NCBI GenBank assembly: GCA_903834135.1
Contig: CAILHZ010000016.1
Coordinates: 397,001 to 461,000, forward strand
Direction: 5' to 3'
Length of the DNA stretch: 64,000 nucleotides
DNA from: an uncultured Opitutia bacterium
Lineage (GTDB): Bacteria > Verrucomicrobiota > Verrucomicrobiia > Opitutales > Opitutaceae
In this document: positions 53,621 through 63,207 of the stretch, in pieces
How the letters are laid out: every line of letters begins with the position of its first letter
Position numbering within the stretch: the stretch's first letter is position 1
Notes under the pieces: model-generated
What the model was told of the DNA's origin: nothing
What the model saw: only the letters and a program-made list of their open reading frames with translations
Database searches by the model: none
Translations under genes and position numbers: made by a program

Positions 53621-54235
53621 ATGGCAAACGACAGAGAGCTTATTTTAAAACGCGTTAAAGACGCACTTGATCCCCTACCGGAAAGAGCAGCACTGCCTGA
53701 TTACGCAGGTGACTTAGCTGTCATGCGTAAAATTACAGCTGGAAGAGATCTACTCGAACTCTTCTCCGAGCGTATAAAATTGGTTAACGGTAGCGTAATT
53801 ACCTCAAAAGAACAATTACGAGACAGGTTAATCGAAGGCAAATGGATGCACGGCTACTGTGACCCAGCGTTATGGCCAGCATTAGCAGCAACATTGGGTA
53901 CTGGTTTTACTGTTGAGACAGAGTTCGACCGCACCCGCATTGATGATTACAGCTTTGCTATTACGCGCGCCGCAGGTGCTGTTGCTGAGACAGGAACAAT
54001 TATTCTAAGTGACGCATCTACAACGTATCGCTTAGCTGCGCTCACGCCTTGGGTTCATATTGCAGTAGTTAGTAAATCAGAAATATTATCTGATCTCTCT
54101 ATTGCTGTAGCTGCACTAGGGAAAGATCCAAACGTAATTTGGTGTACAGGCTCCTCGAGTACTGCAGACGTTGAAGGAATCTTAATTAGGGGCGTGCATG
54201 GCCCGGGCGTGCAGATTGCTCTCGTTATCGACTAA
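53621..54235 (+). CDS. lutC: Lactate utilisation protein LutC (LUD domain)
   Basis: A 204-residue LUD-domain protein, the third subunit of LutABC. Characteristic segments are ITRAAGAVAETGTIILSDAST, RLAALTPWVHIAVV and VIWCTGSSSTADVEGILIRGVHGPG. The gene starts 4 bases after the OPT transporter and ends 3 bases from the convergent FAH-family gene. Confidence 0.95.
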   Translation: MANDRELILKRVKDALDPLPERAALPDYAGDLAVMRKITAGRDLLELFSERIKLVNGSVITSKEQLRDRLIEGKWMHGYCDPALWPALAATLGTGFTVETEFDRTRIDDYSFAITRAAGAVAETGTIILSDASTTYRLAALTPWVHIAVVSKSEILSDLSIAVAALGKDPNVIWCTGSSSTADVEGILIRGVHGPGVQIALVID

Positions 54236-54238
54236 AGT

Positions 54239-55042
54239 CTAAACAACTTCGTCGATAACAGGATTAGTTAAGGTACCAATCTTTTCAATTTCGATTGAGA
54301 TTGAATCACCAGCCTTAAGAAATACTTGAGGCTTACGTGCAAAACCTACTCCGTGCGGAGTACCCGTAAGGATCACTGTTCCTGGAAGAAGGGTCTTACT
54401 TGAACTTAAAAATTCGATGAGAGTTCTTACATCAAAGACCATGTCATCGGTATTCCAGTCCTGCATCACTGCGCCATTTAAGATCGTTTTAATTTTGAGT
54501 GAATTCGGATTAGGAATTTCATCTGCCGTTATTAATACAGGCCCCAAGGGACAAAACGTATCAAAGCTTTTACCTTGGCAAAATTGACCACCCCCTAAAC
54601 GTTGTTGCCAATCACGAGCAGACACATCGTTTGCACAGGTGTAACCGAGCACATAATCAAGAGCATTTGCCTTAGTAGCATTTTTACATGTCTTGCCTAT
54701 AACAACGGCCAATTCGCATTCGAAATCTACTTCGGTACTCGGTAATTTAACAGGAATCTCAATAGGATCTCCTGGATTTTGAAGTGAATTCGTGCTTTTC
54801 AAAAAAAGCATAGGGCGTTCAGGAACACCGCGACCACCCTCTTCAGCGTGCTTACGATAATTAAGTCCGATAGCTAAAATATTAACAGGAGAAACAGGAG
54901 CGAGTGTTTTACCCAACTGAACAATTTGGTCAGTCACTTTATAGCTTCCAAAAATATCACCGCTAATTTCATGTGCTGAACCATTGGTTTGAATGGCTGC
55001 ATAAGCGGGGCCATGCGGGGTAAGATGACGAATAATTTTCAT
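54239..55042 (-). CDS. Fumarylacetoacetate hydrolase (FAH) family protein
   Basis: A 267-residue FAH-family hydrolase/isomerase. The metal-binding acidic residues lie in EVDFECELAVVIGKTCKNA, with NDVSARDWQQRLGGGQFCQGKSFDTFCPLGP and ILTGTPHGVGFARKPQVFLKAGD. The substrate could be an aromatic-derived or sugar-derived diketo acid. Relatives hydrolyse diketo-deoxyrhamnonate in the non-phosphorylated rhamnose route, which is relevant given the neighbours, but sequence alone does not decide. It is 12 bases downstream of gcvP on the same strand. Confidence 0.88.
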   Translation of the reverse strand: MKIIRHLTPHGPAYAAIQTNGSAHEISGDIFGSYKVTDQIVQLGKTLAPVSPVNILAIGLNYRKHAEEGGRGVPERPMLFLKSTNSLQNPGDPIEIPVKLPSTEVDFECELAVVIGKTCKNATKANALDYVLGYTCANDVSARDWQQRLGGGQFCQGKSFDTFCPLGPVLITADEIPNPNSLKIKTILNGAVMQDWNTDDMVFDVRTLIEFLSSSKTLLPGTVILTGTPHGVGFARKPQVFLKAGDSISIEIEKIGTLTNPVIDEVV

Positions 55043-55054
55043 GGTGTAAATCTT

Positions 55055-57922
55055 TTAAGCCTTAGCTGATTCAGTGTATGCTTCCATACCTACACATGAG
55101 CATACTAAATTACGATCACCGTAAACATTATCGACTCTGCCAACAGATGGCCAAAATTTGCTAACACGAGTCCATGCACTAGGATAAGCAGCCATTTCAC
55201 GTGAGTATGCATGTGACCATGAATCGGAAATCACAACTGCAGCTGTATGAGGAGCTCCTTTAAGTGGATTATCAATCGGATCTGCTTTTCCTGTAACGAC
55301 GGCGTGCATTTCTTCGTAAATTGAAAGCAGTGCATCACAGAAACGATCAAGCTCATCTTTATTTTCACTTTCTGTTGGCTCAATCATGAGAGTACCCGGA
55401 ACCGGGAAGGACATAGTAGGCGCATGATAGCCGTAGTCCATAAGACGCTTTGCAACGTCTTCGACTTCGATGCCGTTCTTTTTCCAAGCTCTAAAATCCA
55501 AAATACACTCGTGCGCAACGAGCGCACAATTTCCTTTATATAAAACAGGGAATCGTGCTTCTAAACGCTTAGCCATGTAGTTTGCATTGAGAATTGCTGT
55601 TTTTGTTGCGCGAGTCAGACCATCTGGACCCATCATTCGAATATACATCCACGATATAACAAGAATAGATGCACTGCCCCAAGGAGCAGCAGAGACCGCA
55701 CCTAGTCGTTCCCCGTGTGATTCGTAAACTGGAACAACCGAATGATTAGGAAGATGTTTTGCAAGATGCGCTGCTACAGCAATAGGGCCCATACCTGGTC
55801 CGCCACCACCGTGTGGGATACAAAATGTTTTATGTAGGTTTAAGTGACAAACGTCTGCACCAATATGTCCAGGCGAAGTAAGGCCCACTTGTGCATTCAT
55901 GTTTGCACCGTCCATGTAGACCTGACCTCCATGCAGATGTACGAAAGCACAAATTTCTTTAATCGCACTTTCAAACACACCGTGTGTTGAAGGATAGGTG
56001 ATCATCAAAGCTGCAAGGTCATGCGTGTGGGCTTCGGTTTTCGCCTTTAAGTCCGCAACGTCAATATTGCCCTGGCTATCGCAGGCCACTGCAACAACTT
56101 TGTAGCCGCACAAGCTAGCGCTAGCAGGATTAGTTCCATGTGCACTGGTTGGAATTAGACATACATTTCTTGAACTCTGACCACGCGCTTCATGATATGC
56201 GCGGATAGCTAAGAGTCCGGCATACTCACCTTGAGAACCTGCATTAGGCTGTAATGAAACAGCAGCGAATCCTGTAATTTCTGAAAGCCATGTTTCTAAA
56301 TCTTTAAATAACTTTGCATAGCCCTTTGTTTGATCTACCGGAGCAAAAGGATGTAGCTTACTAAACAGTGGCCAAGAAACAGGAAACATTTCGCTAGTTG
56401 CATTGAGTTTCATTGTACATGAACCCAATGAAATCATTGAATGACATAAGGATAAATCTTTTGCCTCTAAGCGTTTTATATACCTGAGCATTTCATGCTC
56501 GGTGTGATACCGTGCAAACACGGGGTGCTTTAGAAATTCTGATTTCCTGTCTAATACTCCAAAGCTACTTGCTGGGACAGAAGACTTATCTGTTGAAGCT
56601 TTAATTGCACCTTTGAAAAAGGAGATAAGTGTTTTTACATCTTCAGCTGAAGCAACTTCATCTAAGGATATTCCAACTGAAGTTGCCGAGATGTGCTTTA
56701 AATTAATATTTTTTGCTAGAGACGCTACATGCACAAGCGATGCATCTAGCCCACTGACAGTAAGTGTATCAAATACAGGCTCTGCATTCACATGAGCTCC
56801 TAGAGCTCGAAGTCCAGAAGCTAAAAGTTCTGTTAAACCTCGCACCCTTAAAGCAATACGTTTCAAACCTTCCGGTCCGTGATAAACAGCATACATCGAA
56901 GCCATCACAGCCAAGAGGACTTGAGCTGTACAAATATTAGACGTGGCTTTTTCTCGGCGTATATGTTGTTCGCGTGTTCCAAGCGCTAAACGCATAGCTG
57001 GATTACCTTGTGCATCTTTGGATACACCTACTAAGCGACCTGGCATTTGTCTTTTGTAAGTATCTTTTGTCGCTAGAAATCCTGCATGCGGTCCACCAAA
57101 ACCCATAGGTACACCAAACCTCTGTGCTGAACCAACGGCTACATCTGCTCCGAATTCACCTGGAGGGCGAAGTAAAGTTAAAGCCAAAAGATCAGTCGCA
57201 GCTATACACGCTGCACCCACGGAATGCGCTTTCTGGAAGAAAGTAGAGAAGTCGTGAATAGATCCTGTTGAATCTGGATATTGAACAAGTACTCCAAAAC
57301 ATGCCGATGTTGGCACAAAGGTTTTATGATCTCCTACAACAACGGAAACGCCCACCGGCTTAGCGCGTGTTTTAACAATATCAATTGTCTGTGGATAACA
57401 ATTTTCTGATACAAAGAATTCATTAGCTACACCGCCTTCATTCATGCGGAAGCACATCATCATAGCCTCTGCTGCTGCTGTGCCTTCATCGAGCAGCGAT
57501 GCATTTGAAATATCAAGACCTGTAAGTTCTGTGATAACAGTTTGAAAATTAAGAAGAGCTTCTAAACGACCTTGCGAAATTTCTGCTTGGTAAGGCGTAT
57601 AAGCGGTATACCAACCTGGATTTTCAAAAATAGTTCTCTGAATAACTCCTGGTGTAAGTGTTTCATAATAACCCATACCGATAAAGCTGCGGTTTAGTTT
57701 ATTCTGCTCAGCAATCGCTTTGAGTTCGCTGAGTGCTTCGCTTTCAGAGGCAGCTTCTGGCAATTGCATAGGTCCACGACGAATACCTGCAGGCACGGCA
57801 GTATCTATCAGGGCATCAAGCGAACTATAGCCGAGCGCATTAAGCATTTCGTGTGTCGCATGGGTATCGTCGCCTAGGTGGCGTCTTGCGAAACTATCTT
57901 CATGAGCAAACAGGGATTGCAT
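55055..57922 (-). CDS. gcvP: Glycine dehydrogenase (decarboxylating), P-protein
   Basis: The PLP-dependent P-protein of the glycine cleavage system releases CO2 and passes the aminomethyl group to the H-protein. It is the single-chain form of 955 residues, with N-terminal FARRHLGD and [40 protein letters not shown]. The PLP lysine is in [23 protein letters not shown] and L proteins are not in the window. No glycine riboswitch could be recognised in the 110 bases upstream. Confidence 0.97.
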   Translation of the reverse strand: MQSLFAHEDSFARRHLGDDTHATHEMLNALGYSSLDALIDTAVPAGIRRGPMQLPEAASESEALSELKAIAEQNKLNRSFIGMGYYETLTPGVIQRTIFENPGWYTAYTPYQAEISQGRLEALLNFQTVITELTGLDISNASLLDEGTAAAEAMMMCFRMNEGGVANEFFVSENCYPQTIDIVKTRAKPVGVSVVVGDHKTFVPTSACFGVLVQYPDSTGSIHDFSTFFQKAHSVGAACIAATDLLALTLLRPPGEFGADVAVGSAQRFGVPMGFGGPHAGFLATKDTYKRQMPGRLVGVSKDAQGNPAMRLALGTREQHIRREKATSNICTAQVLLAVMASMYAVYHGPEGLKRIALRVRGLTELLASGLRALGAHVNAEPVFDTLTVSGLDASLVHVASLAKNINLKHISATSVGISLDEVASAEDVKTLISFFKGAIKASTDKSSVPASSFGVLDRKSEFLKHPVFARYHTEHEMLRYIKRLEAKDLSLCHSMISLGSCTMKLNATSEMFPVSWPLFSKLHPFAPVDQTKGYAKLFKDLETWLSEITGFAAVSLQPNAGSQGEYAGLLAIRAYHEARGQSSRNVCLIPTSAHGTNPASASLCGYKVVAVACDSQGNIDVADLKAKTEAHTHDLAALMITYPSTHGVFESAIKEICAFVHLHGGQVYMDGANMNAQVGLTSPGHIGADVCHLNLHKTFCIPHGGGGPGMGPIAVAAHLAKHLPNHSVVPVYESHGERLGAVSAAPWGSASILVISWMYIRMMGPDGLTRATKTAILNANYMAKRLEARFPVLYKGNCALVAHECILDFRAWKKNGIEVEDVAKRLMDYGYHAPTMSFPVPGTLMIEPTESENKDELDRFCDALLSIYEEMHAVVTGKADPIDNPLKGAPHTAAVVISDSWSHAYSREMAAYPSAWTRVSKFWPSVGRVDNVYGDRNLVCSCVGMEAYTESAKA

Positions 57923-58032
57923 ACTTAAAGCTCAAGGTAACGAGACTGTTAGTTCGCGCAACCGAGAATCTAAAAGAGATAAAGAGATAAGCATTTATTC
58001 ATGCGCCGAAATATCATCTACTTTCCTTAACC

Positions 58033-58710
58033 GTGAAAGAGCCTAAGCCAAAAACCCTTCATAGGACCCGTGAACAAAGGGCTGCTTATATAGATAAACG
58101 CTTGGCCGCACTTTACCCAAAAACTCTTATACCCTTAGATCATAAGGATACGTATACACTCCTTGTAGCCGTTCTCTTATCTGCTCAATGCACAGATAAA
58201 CGAGTAAATCTCATCACTCCCTCTTTATTTGCCTTAGCAGACACCCCAGAAAAGATGCAGCATGTTCCTGTTGATCATATACGTAAGATCATCCGGCCAT
58301 GCGGCTTGTCTCCTAGAAAATCCAAGGCCATCTCTGAACTTTCCCGTCTTTTAGTTGAAAACCACTCAGGCCAAGTCCCTAAAGACCAGGAAGCGCTAGA
58401 AAAACTTCCTGGCGTAGGGCATAAAACTGCAAGTGTGGTTATGGCCCAGGCGTTTGGGGTGCCTTCATTTCCAGTAGATACTCATATTCATAGACTTGCA
58501 CAACGTTGGCGCCTGACATCGGGTAAAAATGTAGTTCAAACTGAGAAAGATTTGAAATTCCTCTTCCCGGAAGCTCACTGGAACGCCTTACACTTACGTA
58601 TCATATTCTATGGCAGAGAGTTCTGTACAGCCCGAGGCTGCGACGGGACGCTTTGTCCTATTTGCCGAACTCTATTCCCGGGAAGACGTCCCGTTTGCAC
58701 ACGCAAATGA
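58033..58710 (+). CDS. nth: Endonuclease III (DNA glycosylase/AP lyase)
   Basis: The 225-residue base-excision repair enzyme removes oxidised pyrimidines. The core has VAVLLSAQCTDKRVN and the HhH-GPD motif LPGVGHKTASVVMAQAFG with the catalytic Lys, then the catalytic Asp in FPVDTHIHRLAQRW. The iron-sulfur cysteines at the C-terminus read FCTARGCDGTLCPICRTLFPG, giving spacing 4-4-2 instead of the classical 6-2-5, so the cluster site is a variant. The GTG start is in an otherwise non-coding gap divergent from gcvP. Confidence 0.93.
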   Translation: MKEPKPKTLHRTREQRAAYIDKRLAALYPKTLIPLDHKDTYTLLVAVLLSAQCTDKRVNLITPSLFALADTPEKMQHVPVDHIRKIIRPCGLSPRKSKAISELSRLLVENHSGQVPKDQEALEKLPGVGHKTASVVMAQAFGVPSFPVDTHIHRLAQRWRLTSGKNVVQTEKDLKFLFPEAHWNALHLRIIFYGREFCTARGCDGTLCPICRTLFPGRRPVCTRK

Positions 58711-58865
58711 CGTCACTTTGAGAGCTGAAAATTGCTTGCCAGCAGCAGCTCACTTGTGTGTGTTCTCCCTTCCTTTAGTAACAAACAATCAACCTATAAC
58801 CATCACCGATCGCAAGGCGGCCCTCATTGGTCGACCTGTGTCTCGAACGATACATAGATCTATAT
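58711..58865 (+). promoter_or_regulatory. rpsB upstream region with possible promoter
   Basis: No gene is supported in these 155 bases; the track ORF at 58610 runs out of nth in another frame. A candidate promoter is TTGGTC (58827-58832), an 18-base spacer and TACATA (58851-58856), which puts the start about 3 bases before the rpsB ATG. The -10 match is weak. No S2-binding leader structure could be identified by eye. Confidence 0.3.
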
Positions 58866-59762
58866 ATGAACATTAGCGTCACTCCAAAAGACCTGCTAGA
58901 TGCAGGCGTACACTTCGGCCATCAAACAAAGCGCTGGAACCCACGTTCCAAGCCTTACATTTTTGATCACCGCCAAGGTATCACCATTATCGATCTCGCA
59001 AAGACCCATTCGGCTCTCGAGAAAGCATCCTCCTTTGTTGAGGACTTAGTAGCTAATGGTAGCTCCATTTTATTAGTAGGCACAAAACGCCAAGCTAAGG
59101 AAATCGTTCGTGAAGCAGCTGCTGCAAGCAACATGCCTTACTGCGTTGACCGCTGGTTAGGTGGTACCCTCACGAATCACGAAACCGTTAAGCGTTCTAT
59201 CGCTAAGTATAAGAAGTACCAGGCCATGGAAACGTCCGGCGAAATGTCTAAGCTTCCTCGTAAGGAAGAATCCGCTATCAAGCGCGAAATGACACGTATG
59301 CAACGTAACTTCAATGGTATCGCTGACATGGGCGGTCTTCCAGCAGCTATGTTCGTAGTTGACGTAAGTCACGAAGGAATCGCTGTAGCAGAAGCTAAAC
59401 GTTGTAACATTCCTTGTATCGCTCTTGTTGATACAAATTCAGATCCTACTTTAGTTTCTCACCCAATCCCAGGCAATGACGACGCAGTAAAGTCGATCAG
59501 AATCATTGTTGAAACAATCCTTGCTGCTATCCAATCAGGATTAGCACAACGTGACGTTCGCCGCGCACAACGCGGTGCAGCTGCTGCGGATGCAAAAGCT
59601 CAGGCTGCTGCCCAAAGCGCAGTTTCAGCAACAGGCGAAGTTGATTTATCCAAAGTCGTACTTCCTGCTGATATCGCTGCTGCTGTTGAAGGTGAAACCG
59701 AAGCTGCAGCTATCAAGCGCAAAGCTGCACGTCCTAAGAAAGCTTTAGTTAAAGCTGAATAA
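58866..59762 (+). CDS. rpsB: 30S ribosomal protein S2
   Basis: The start is Met14 of the track ORF, because S2 proteins begin [20 protein letters not shown]-like. The 298 residues include the conserved [52 protein letters not shown] and [22 protein letters not shown]. The C-terminal tail of about 60 residues is Ala-rich and ends in a basic stretch ([15 protein letters not shown]), longer than E. coli S2 (241). It forms the classic rpsB-tsf operon. Confidence 0.98.
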   Translation: MNISVTPKDLLDAGVHFGHQTKRWNPRSKPYIFDHRQGITIIDLAKTHSALEKASSFVEDLVANGSSILLVGTKRQAKEIVREAAAASNMPYCVDRWLGGTLTNHETVKRSIAKYKKYQAMETSGEMSKLPRKEESAIKREMTRMQRNFNGIADMGGLPAAMFVVDVSHEGIAVAEAKRCNIPCIALVDTNSDPTLVSHPIPGNDDAVKSIRIIVETILAAIQSGLAQRDVRRAQRGAAAADAKAQAAAQSAVSATGEVDLSKVVLPADIAAAVEGETEAAAIKRKAARPKKALVKAE

Positions 59763-59786
59763 TCACTTAGCACTCTTTAAAGTTCC

Positions 59787-60380
59787 ATGAGCACTCTCAT
59801 CACTGCACAAATGGTTAATGATCTCCGTGGCCAAACTGGCTCGGGGCTTCTTGACTGTAAAAAAGCACTTACTGAAACCAACGGTAACGTTGAAGAAGCA
59901 ATTACAATTCTTCGCAAAAAAGGTGCCGCATCAGCTGCTAAAAAAGCTGATCGTGCAACACGCGAAGGTTTAATTGAAAGCTACATTCACTTAGGCGGCA
60001 AAGTGGGCGTACTTATCGAAGTGAACTGCGAAACAGATTTCGTAGCTCGTAACGATGAATTTCGTGCTTTCGTAAAAGACCTCTGCTTGCAAATCGCTGC
60101 AGCAAGTCCTCTCTACATTTCACGCGATCAAGTTCCAGAATCACTCATTGCTTCAGAACGCGAAATCGCTACAGCTCAAGTTGAAGGTAAGCCACCAGCA
60201 GCGGTTCAAAAGATCGTTGAAGGTAAACTTGAAAAATTCTTCTCCACTATCTGCTTAATTGATCAGCCTTTTGTAAAAGATGCTGAAAAGACTGTGAAAG
60301 AAATGCTTACCCAGAAGATTTCAAAAATCGGCGAGAATATGCAAATCCGCCGCTTTGTTCGCTATAAGCTCGGAGAGTAA
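59787..60380 (+). CDS. tsf: Elongation factor Ts
   Basis: Guanine exchange factor for EF-Tu. The 197 residues represent the short form that, as in Thermus, has a single core domain, versus 283 in E. coli. The N-terminal UBA-like domain is followed by LRGQTGSGLLDCKKALTETNGNVEEAITILRKKG, and the core by VGVLIEVNCETDFVARNDEF, the EF-Tu contact motif. The gene ends in an intrinsic terminator. Confidence 0.98.
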   Translation: MSTLITAQMVNDLRGQTGSGLLDCKKALTETNGNVEEAITILRKKGAASAAKKADRATREGLIESYIHLGGKVGVLIEVNCETDFVARNDEFRAFVKDLCLQIAAASPLYISRDQVPESLIASEREIATAQVEGKPPAAVQKIVEGKLEKFFSTICLIDQPFVKDAEKTVKEMLTQKISKIGENMQIRRFVRYKLGE

Positions 60381-60402
60381 GTCACTCCTGATAAAAAATT
60401 TA

Positions 60403-60430
60403 ACTCACCGTTTACGAGGTGGGTTTTTTT
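60403..60430 (+). terminator. Intrinsic terminator of rpsB-tsf
   Basis: ACTCACC pairs with GGTGGGT (one G-T pair) across an 8-base loop and is followed by a run of seven T. It lies 22 bases after the tsf stop. Confidence 0.85.
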
Positions 60431-60480
60431 GTGCCCACTGCCTTGAGTTGCAAAAGTAACTCTCCAGGTATAAGTCTTAA

Positions 60481-60945
60481 TTGAAATACTCGATTGCACT
60501 TATGTCCTACATTCCAGACAAGCCATCAGCCCACAAAGTAACTCGAGTCGCTATTGTTACACGAGGGCTCAGCAATAGATGCCCTAATTGTGGAGAAAAG
60601 AGCCTTTTCGCAAAAGGCTCTCTATTTAAAATTAATGACGCGTGTTCTGACTGCGGACTTAAGATCAATCGCGATAATGACGAAGGCTTTTTTTTAGGTT
60701 CAATGTCTTTGAACTACGGCGTAACACTGATGGGGTTTTTAGCGCCTCTTGGCATAATGGCTTACACAGGTGTAATTGGCTCATCATTAGCGATAACTCT
60801 GGCAGGTATAGGTGCAATTTTGGTTCCTATTTTACTGTACCGCTCTTCACGCAGTTGGTGGCTTATGAATTATTATTTCTTTTTGCCCCACCATTTACCA
60901 GCCAACCAAGTGGATAACACGCCAAAGGGTGATGGAAATTTATAA
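60481..60945 (+). CDS. DUF983 family membrane protein
   Basis: A small protein of the DUF983 family, 154 residues from TTG 60481 or 147 from ATG 60502. The N-terminal zinc-ribbon-like part has RCPNCGEKSLFAKGSLFKINDACSDCGL (two CxxC pairs). Two membrane helices follow (about 78-98 and 103-122), and the tail has SRSWWLMNYYFFLPHH. A TATAAG element 6 bases before the TTG would favour the longer start as a leaderless message. The role is unknown; some DUF983 genes neighbour cytochrome oxidase genes, not seen here. Confidence 0.85.
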   Translation: MKYSIALMSYIPDKPSAHKVTRVAIVTRGLSNRCPNCGEKSLFAKGSLFKINDACSDCGLKINRDNDEGFFLGSMSLNYGVTLMGFLAPLGIMAYTGVIGSSLAITLAGIGAILVPILLYRSSRSWWLMNYYFFLPHHLPANQVDNTPKGDGNL

Positions 60946-60973
60946 AAAAGGGCGACCCGTTTAAAAGTCGCCC
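60944..60973 (-). terminator. Intrinsic terminator of the glycine-zipper lipoprotein gene
   Basis: GGGCGAC and GTCGCCC form a perfect 7-base stem with a 10-base loop. Read on the minus strand it is followed by six T, so it stops the minus-strand gene ending at 60995. It also sits at the end of the convergent DUF983 gene. Confidence 0.8.
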
Positions 60974-60994
60974 GTTAAAATTAGCTGTCTGCGA

Positions 60995-61507
60995 TTAACG
61001 CCAGTAACCGCGGTAGTAGACATAATGTCCGCCACGGTAAGCCCAGTGAGCTGCAACAAAATTGCGGTGGTATGCAGGTGGTACAGCCCAATAACCTGGA
61101 ACCCACAAATAACCTTGCCCGTTAAAATCCCAAAAACCAGGAACCCAAACTGCATCAGGACGAGGTTGTGCCACGACAACTTCTGCTTTGGGAGCCGGTG
61201 AAACGGGAGGTGGCTCAGAATAAACAATTTGTGTACGTGCTTCACGCTCTGAGGTGTACAAAGTACCGCGCTGGTTATCGACACTGTTACCGATTGTACC
61301 GCCAGCGATAGCGCCAACAGTCCCACCAATAAGTGCACCAGCTAAGCTATTATGGCTACTGCTGTTATTGCCTAGGATTGCGCCTGCTAGCGCACCAATA
61401 GCACCACCAGTGACGGCGCCTTGCTGAGTATTAGGGCCAGTGCCCACGCATCCAGAACAAAGGACACAGAGAGATAAAATGGTAATCAGGTTTGTTTGCT
61501 TGCTCAT
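60995..61507 (-). CDS. Glycine-zipper lipoprotein with WVPG repeats
   Basis: A 170-residue lipoprotein with lipobox LCSGC (Cys20). Glycine-zipper 2TM segments cover about 30-78 (GGAIGALAGAILG, GALIGGTVGAIAGGTIG). A Pro-rich linker is followed by two aromatic repeats, VWVPGFWDFNGQGYLWVPGYWAVPP, and a Tyr/Arg-rich end. It is probably an outer-membrane or envelope stress protein of the Rcp/SlyB-like or YXWGXR-repeat type. A -10-like TAAACT is 9 bases before the ATG. No enzymatic role is suggested. Confidence 0.85.
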   Translation of the reverse strand: MSKQTNLITILSLCVLCSGCVGTGPNTQQGAVTGGAIGALAGAILGNNSSSHNSLAGALIGGTVGAIAGGTIGNSVDNQRGTLYTSEREARTQIVYSEPPPVSPAPKAEVVVAQPRPDAVWVPGFWDFNGQGYLWVPGYWAVPPAYHRNFVAAHWAYRGGHYVYYRGYWR

Positions 61508-61823
61508 AAAATGGTTAGTTTAAGTAAGATATGTGTCACGTGAAGCAAGACGAATGTTCCATGCTTATAGATTCAGATAAAGATCCGTATCTATATTTAA
61601 ATCATTGATTATAATATAATTATACCTAATAAATTCGAATTATAGAGGATAACGACCCTATAAAACACAAGAGGCGCTCTAAAAAGAGCGCCCCGTGTGA
61701 CCTAACACCAAGCAAACCGTAAGAACACCTAACATCATCCATCTTTTAAATGGAGTGATTACACATTGGGATAGACGCTAACCTGATTTAAATGCTCAAA
61801 AAAAATCTAAGAAAATCAATCGA
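61508..61823. other. Intergenic region between lipoprotein and kamA genes
   Basis: No gene seen in 316 bases. It holds a very AT-rich stretch (about 61604-61650) and a perfect hairpin listed separately. The remainder (61693-61823) shows nothing recognisable. Confidence 0.6.
61673..61692 (-). terminator. Perfect hairpin downstream of kamA, possible terminator
   Basis: GGCGCTCT, a four-base A loop, and AGAGCGCC form a perfect 8-base stem about 130 bases past the kamA stop on the minus strand. The following bases on that strand are only moderately T-rich (TCTTGTGTTTT). Confidence 0.55.
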
Positions 61824-63020
61824 TTACATAACAATCTCTCTTGGAGCATCTTGCGTAATATACTCAGGATCTTTTATGTTACTAGCTGACTGTTTTAACG
61901 GATATTTGAAGGTTTTGCCTTCATAATTTTTGAAAATAATCTCCTCGTCTGTGATCGATTCTACGAAGTCTGGATTCATAGGCACTTTGCCCCCACCTCC
62001 TGGGGCATCGATAACATACTGAGGTATTGCGTAGCCTGTGGTATGTCCGCGCAAAGCTCGTATAATTTCTAAGCCTTTACGAACATCTACTTTAAAGTGA
62101 CTACCTCCTGTAATCAAATCCATCTGATACAAATAATAAGGTCTCACACGCATTCTTAATAAACGGTGAACGAGTGCTTTCATAATCTCGGCATCATCAT
62201 TTACTCCGCGAAGCAGAACACTCTGATTACCAAGAGGCACACCTGCAAAGGCAAGCCTCTCGCAAGCTGCTTTTAATTCAGCAGTACATTCTTTTGGATG
62301 ATTCACATGGATACTCATCCAAATTGGTCCGTACTTCTTAAAAATATCTGTAAGTTCAGGAGTAATACGCTGAGGTAAAAAAACAGGAATGCGCGAACCA
62401 ATGCGTATAAATTCTACATGTGGAATTGCACGCAAACGACTTAACAGATGCTCTATTTTTTTATCTGAAAGTAGTAGCGGATCTCCTCCTGAAAGCAGCA
62501 CATCTCTAATTTCTGGATGAGCTTCTATGTAGCGAAGTCCCTGCTCATATTCGGGATGAAAATTATAATCCTGCGCGTTGGAAACAAGCCGACTGCGTGT
62601 GCAATAACGACAATAAGCTGCGCACCTATCGGTGACTAAAAATAAAACACGGTCGGGATATCGATGCACTAAGCCAGGAACTGGTGAATGCTCATCTTCT
62701 CCAAGAGAGTCGAGCTGCTCACCTTCGCTGATTAACATTTCATCCGAACGTGGAATCATCTGACGCCGAATAGGACAGTCAGGATTATTGCGATCGATAA
62801 GATTGAAAAAATAAGGGGTTATCGAAAGCGCCAGCTTTGTATTTGCGTAAGCACAGCCTTCTTTTTCCTCAGGCGTTAAAGTCATGTACTGCTCAAGCTG
62901 ATCAGCAGAGGTAAGCCTATTTTTAAGCTGCCATGTCCAGCTGTTCCAGTCCGCGGCTGGCACGTGCTGCCAAAGGCCCTGGCCTTCAAACCAATGAGTG
63001 CGGTCTTCAGTATAGGACAT
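61824..63020 (-). CDS. kamA: Lysine 2,3-aminomutase family radical SAM protein
   Basis: The 398-residue radical SAM/PLP enzyme interconverts L-lysine and beta-lysine. The start is moved to Met12 of the track ORF (63020), because a consensus promoter (TTGACA, 17 bases, AATATT) lies over the track start. The cluster motif is CAAYCRYCTRSR (CxxxCxxC). VLLSGGDPLLLSD and PYYLYQMDLITGGSHFKVD follow, and the PLP lysine region is IDAPGGGGKVPMNPDF. Its length fits KamA better than the shorter EpmB, but a role in beta-lysine osmolyte synthesis or in lysine catabolism is not resolved by context. Confidence 0.9.
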   Translation of the reverse strand: MSYTEDRTHWFEGQGLWQHVPAADWNSWTWQLKNRLTSADQLEQYMTLTPEEKEGCAYANTKLALSITPYFFNLIDRNNPDCPIRRQMIPRSDEMLISEGEQLDSLGEDEHSPVPGLVHRYPDRVLFLVTDRCAAYCRYCTRSRLVSNAQDYNFHPEYEQGLRYIEAHPEIRDVLLSGGDPLLLSDKKIEHLLSRLRAIPHVEFIRIGSRIPVFLPQRITPELTDIFKKYGPIWMSIHVNHPKECTAELKAACERLAFAGVPLGNQSVLLRGVNDDAEIMKALVHRLLRMRVRPYYLYQMDLITGGSHFKVDVRKGLEIIRALRGHTTGYAIPQYVIDAPGGGGKVPMNPDFVESITDEEIIFKNYEGKTFKYPLKQSASNIKDPEYITQDAPREIVM

Positions 63021-63032
63021 GGAAAACGCCTT

Positions 63033-63061
63033 AATATTCGCGGTATACGTCAATCTGTCAA
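63033..63061 (-). promoter_or_regulatory. kamA promoter
   Basis: On the minus strand an exact -35 TTGACA (63056-63061) is followed by a 17-base spacer and the -10 AATATT (63033-63038). The expected start is about 5 bases before the ATG at 63020. This is the best sigma-70-type promoter seen in the window. Confidence 0.65.
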
Positions 63062-63069
63062 ATAGACAC

Positions 63070-63091
63070 TTATAATCAATTTATAATCAAT
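63070..63091. repeat. Tandem 11-base repeat
   Basis: TTATAATCAAT occurs twice back to back, just upstream of the kamA -35 and in the gap divergent from carA. It could be a regulator site. Confidence 0.6.
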
Positions 63092-63207
63092 GATTTACAA
63101 TTTTTCTATAGGAAGCTCCTTTAAAGGACTTAAAAAAGGCATCTATTTAACAATTTTCCATAAAAACCCTTGGCATATGTGTACCTGAACTGTTTCGTAA
63201 TTCTTTA

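Noticed and set aside
57923-58032. Glycine riboswitch upstream of gcvP
   Set aside because: The 110-base gap lacks recognisable aptamer core motifs and is too short for a tandem aptamer plus expression platform.
58610-58876. 88-codon ORF between nth and rpsB
   Set aside because: Starts inside nth in another frame and overlaps rpsB; it reads as a shadow ORF.
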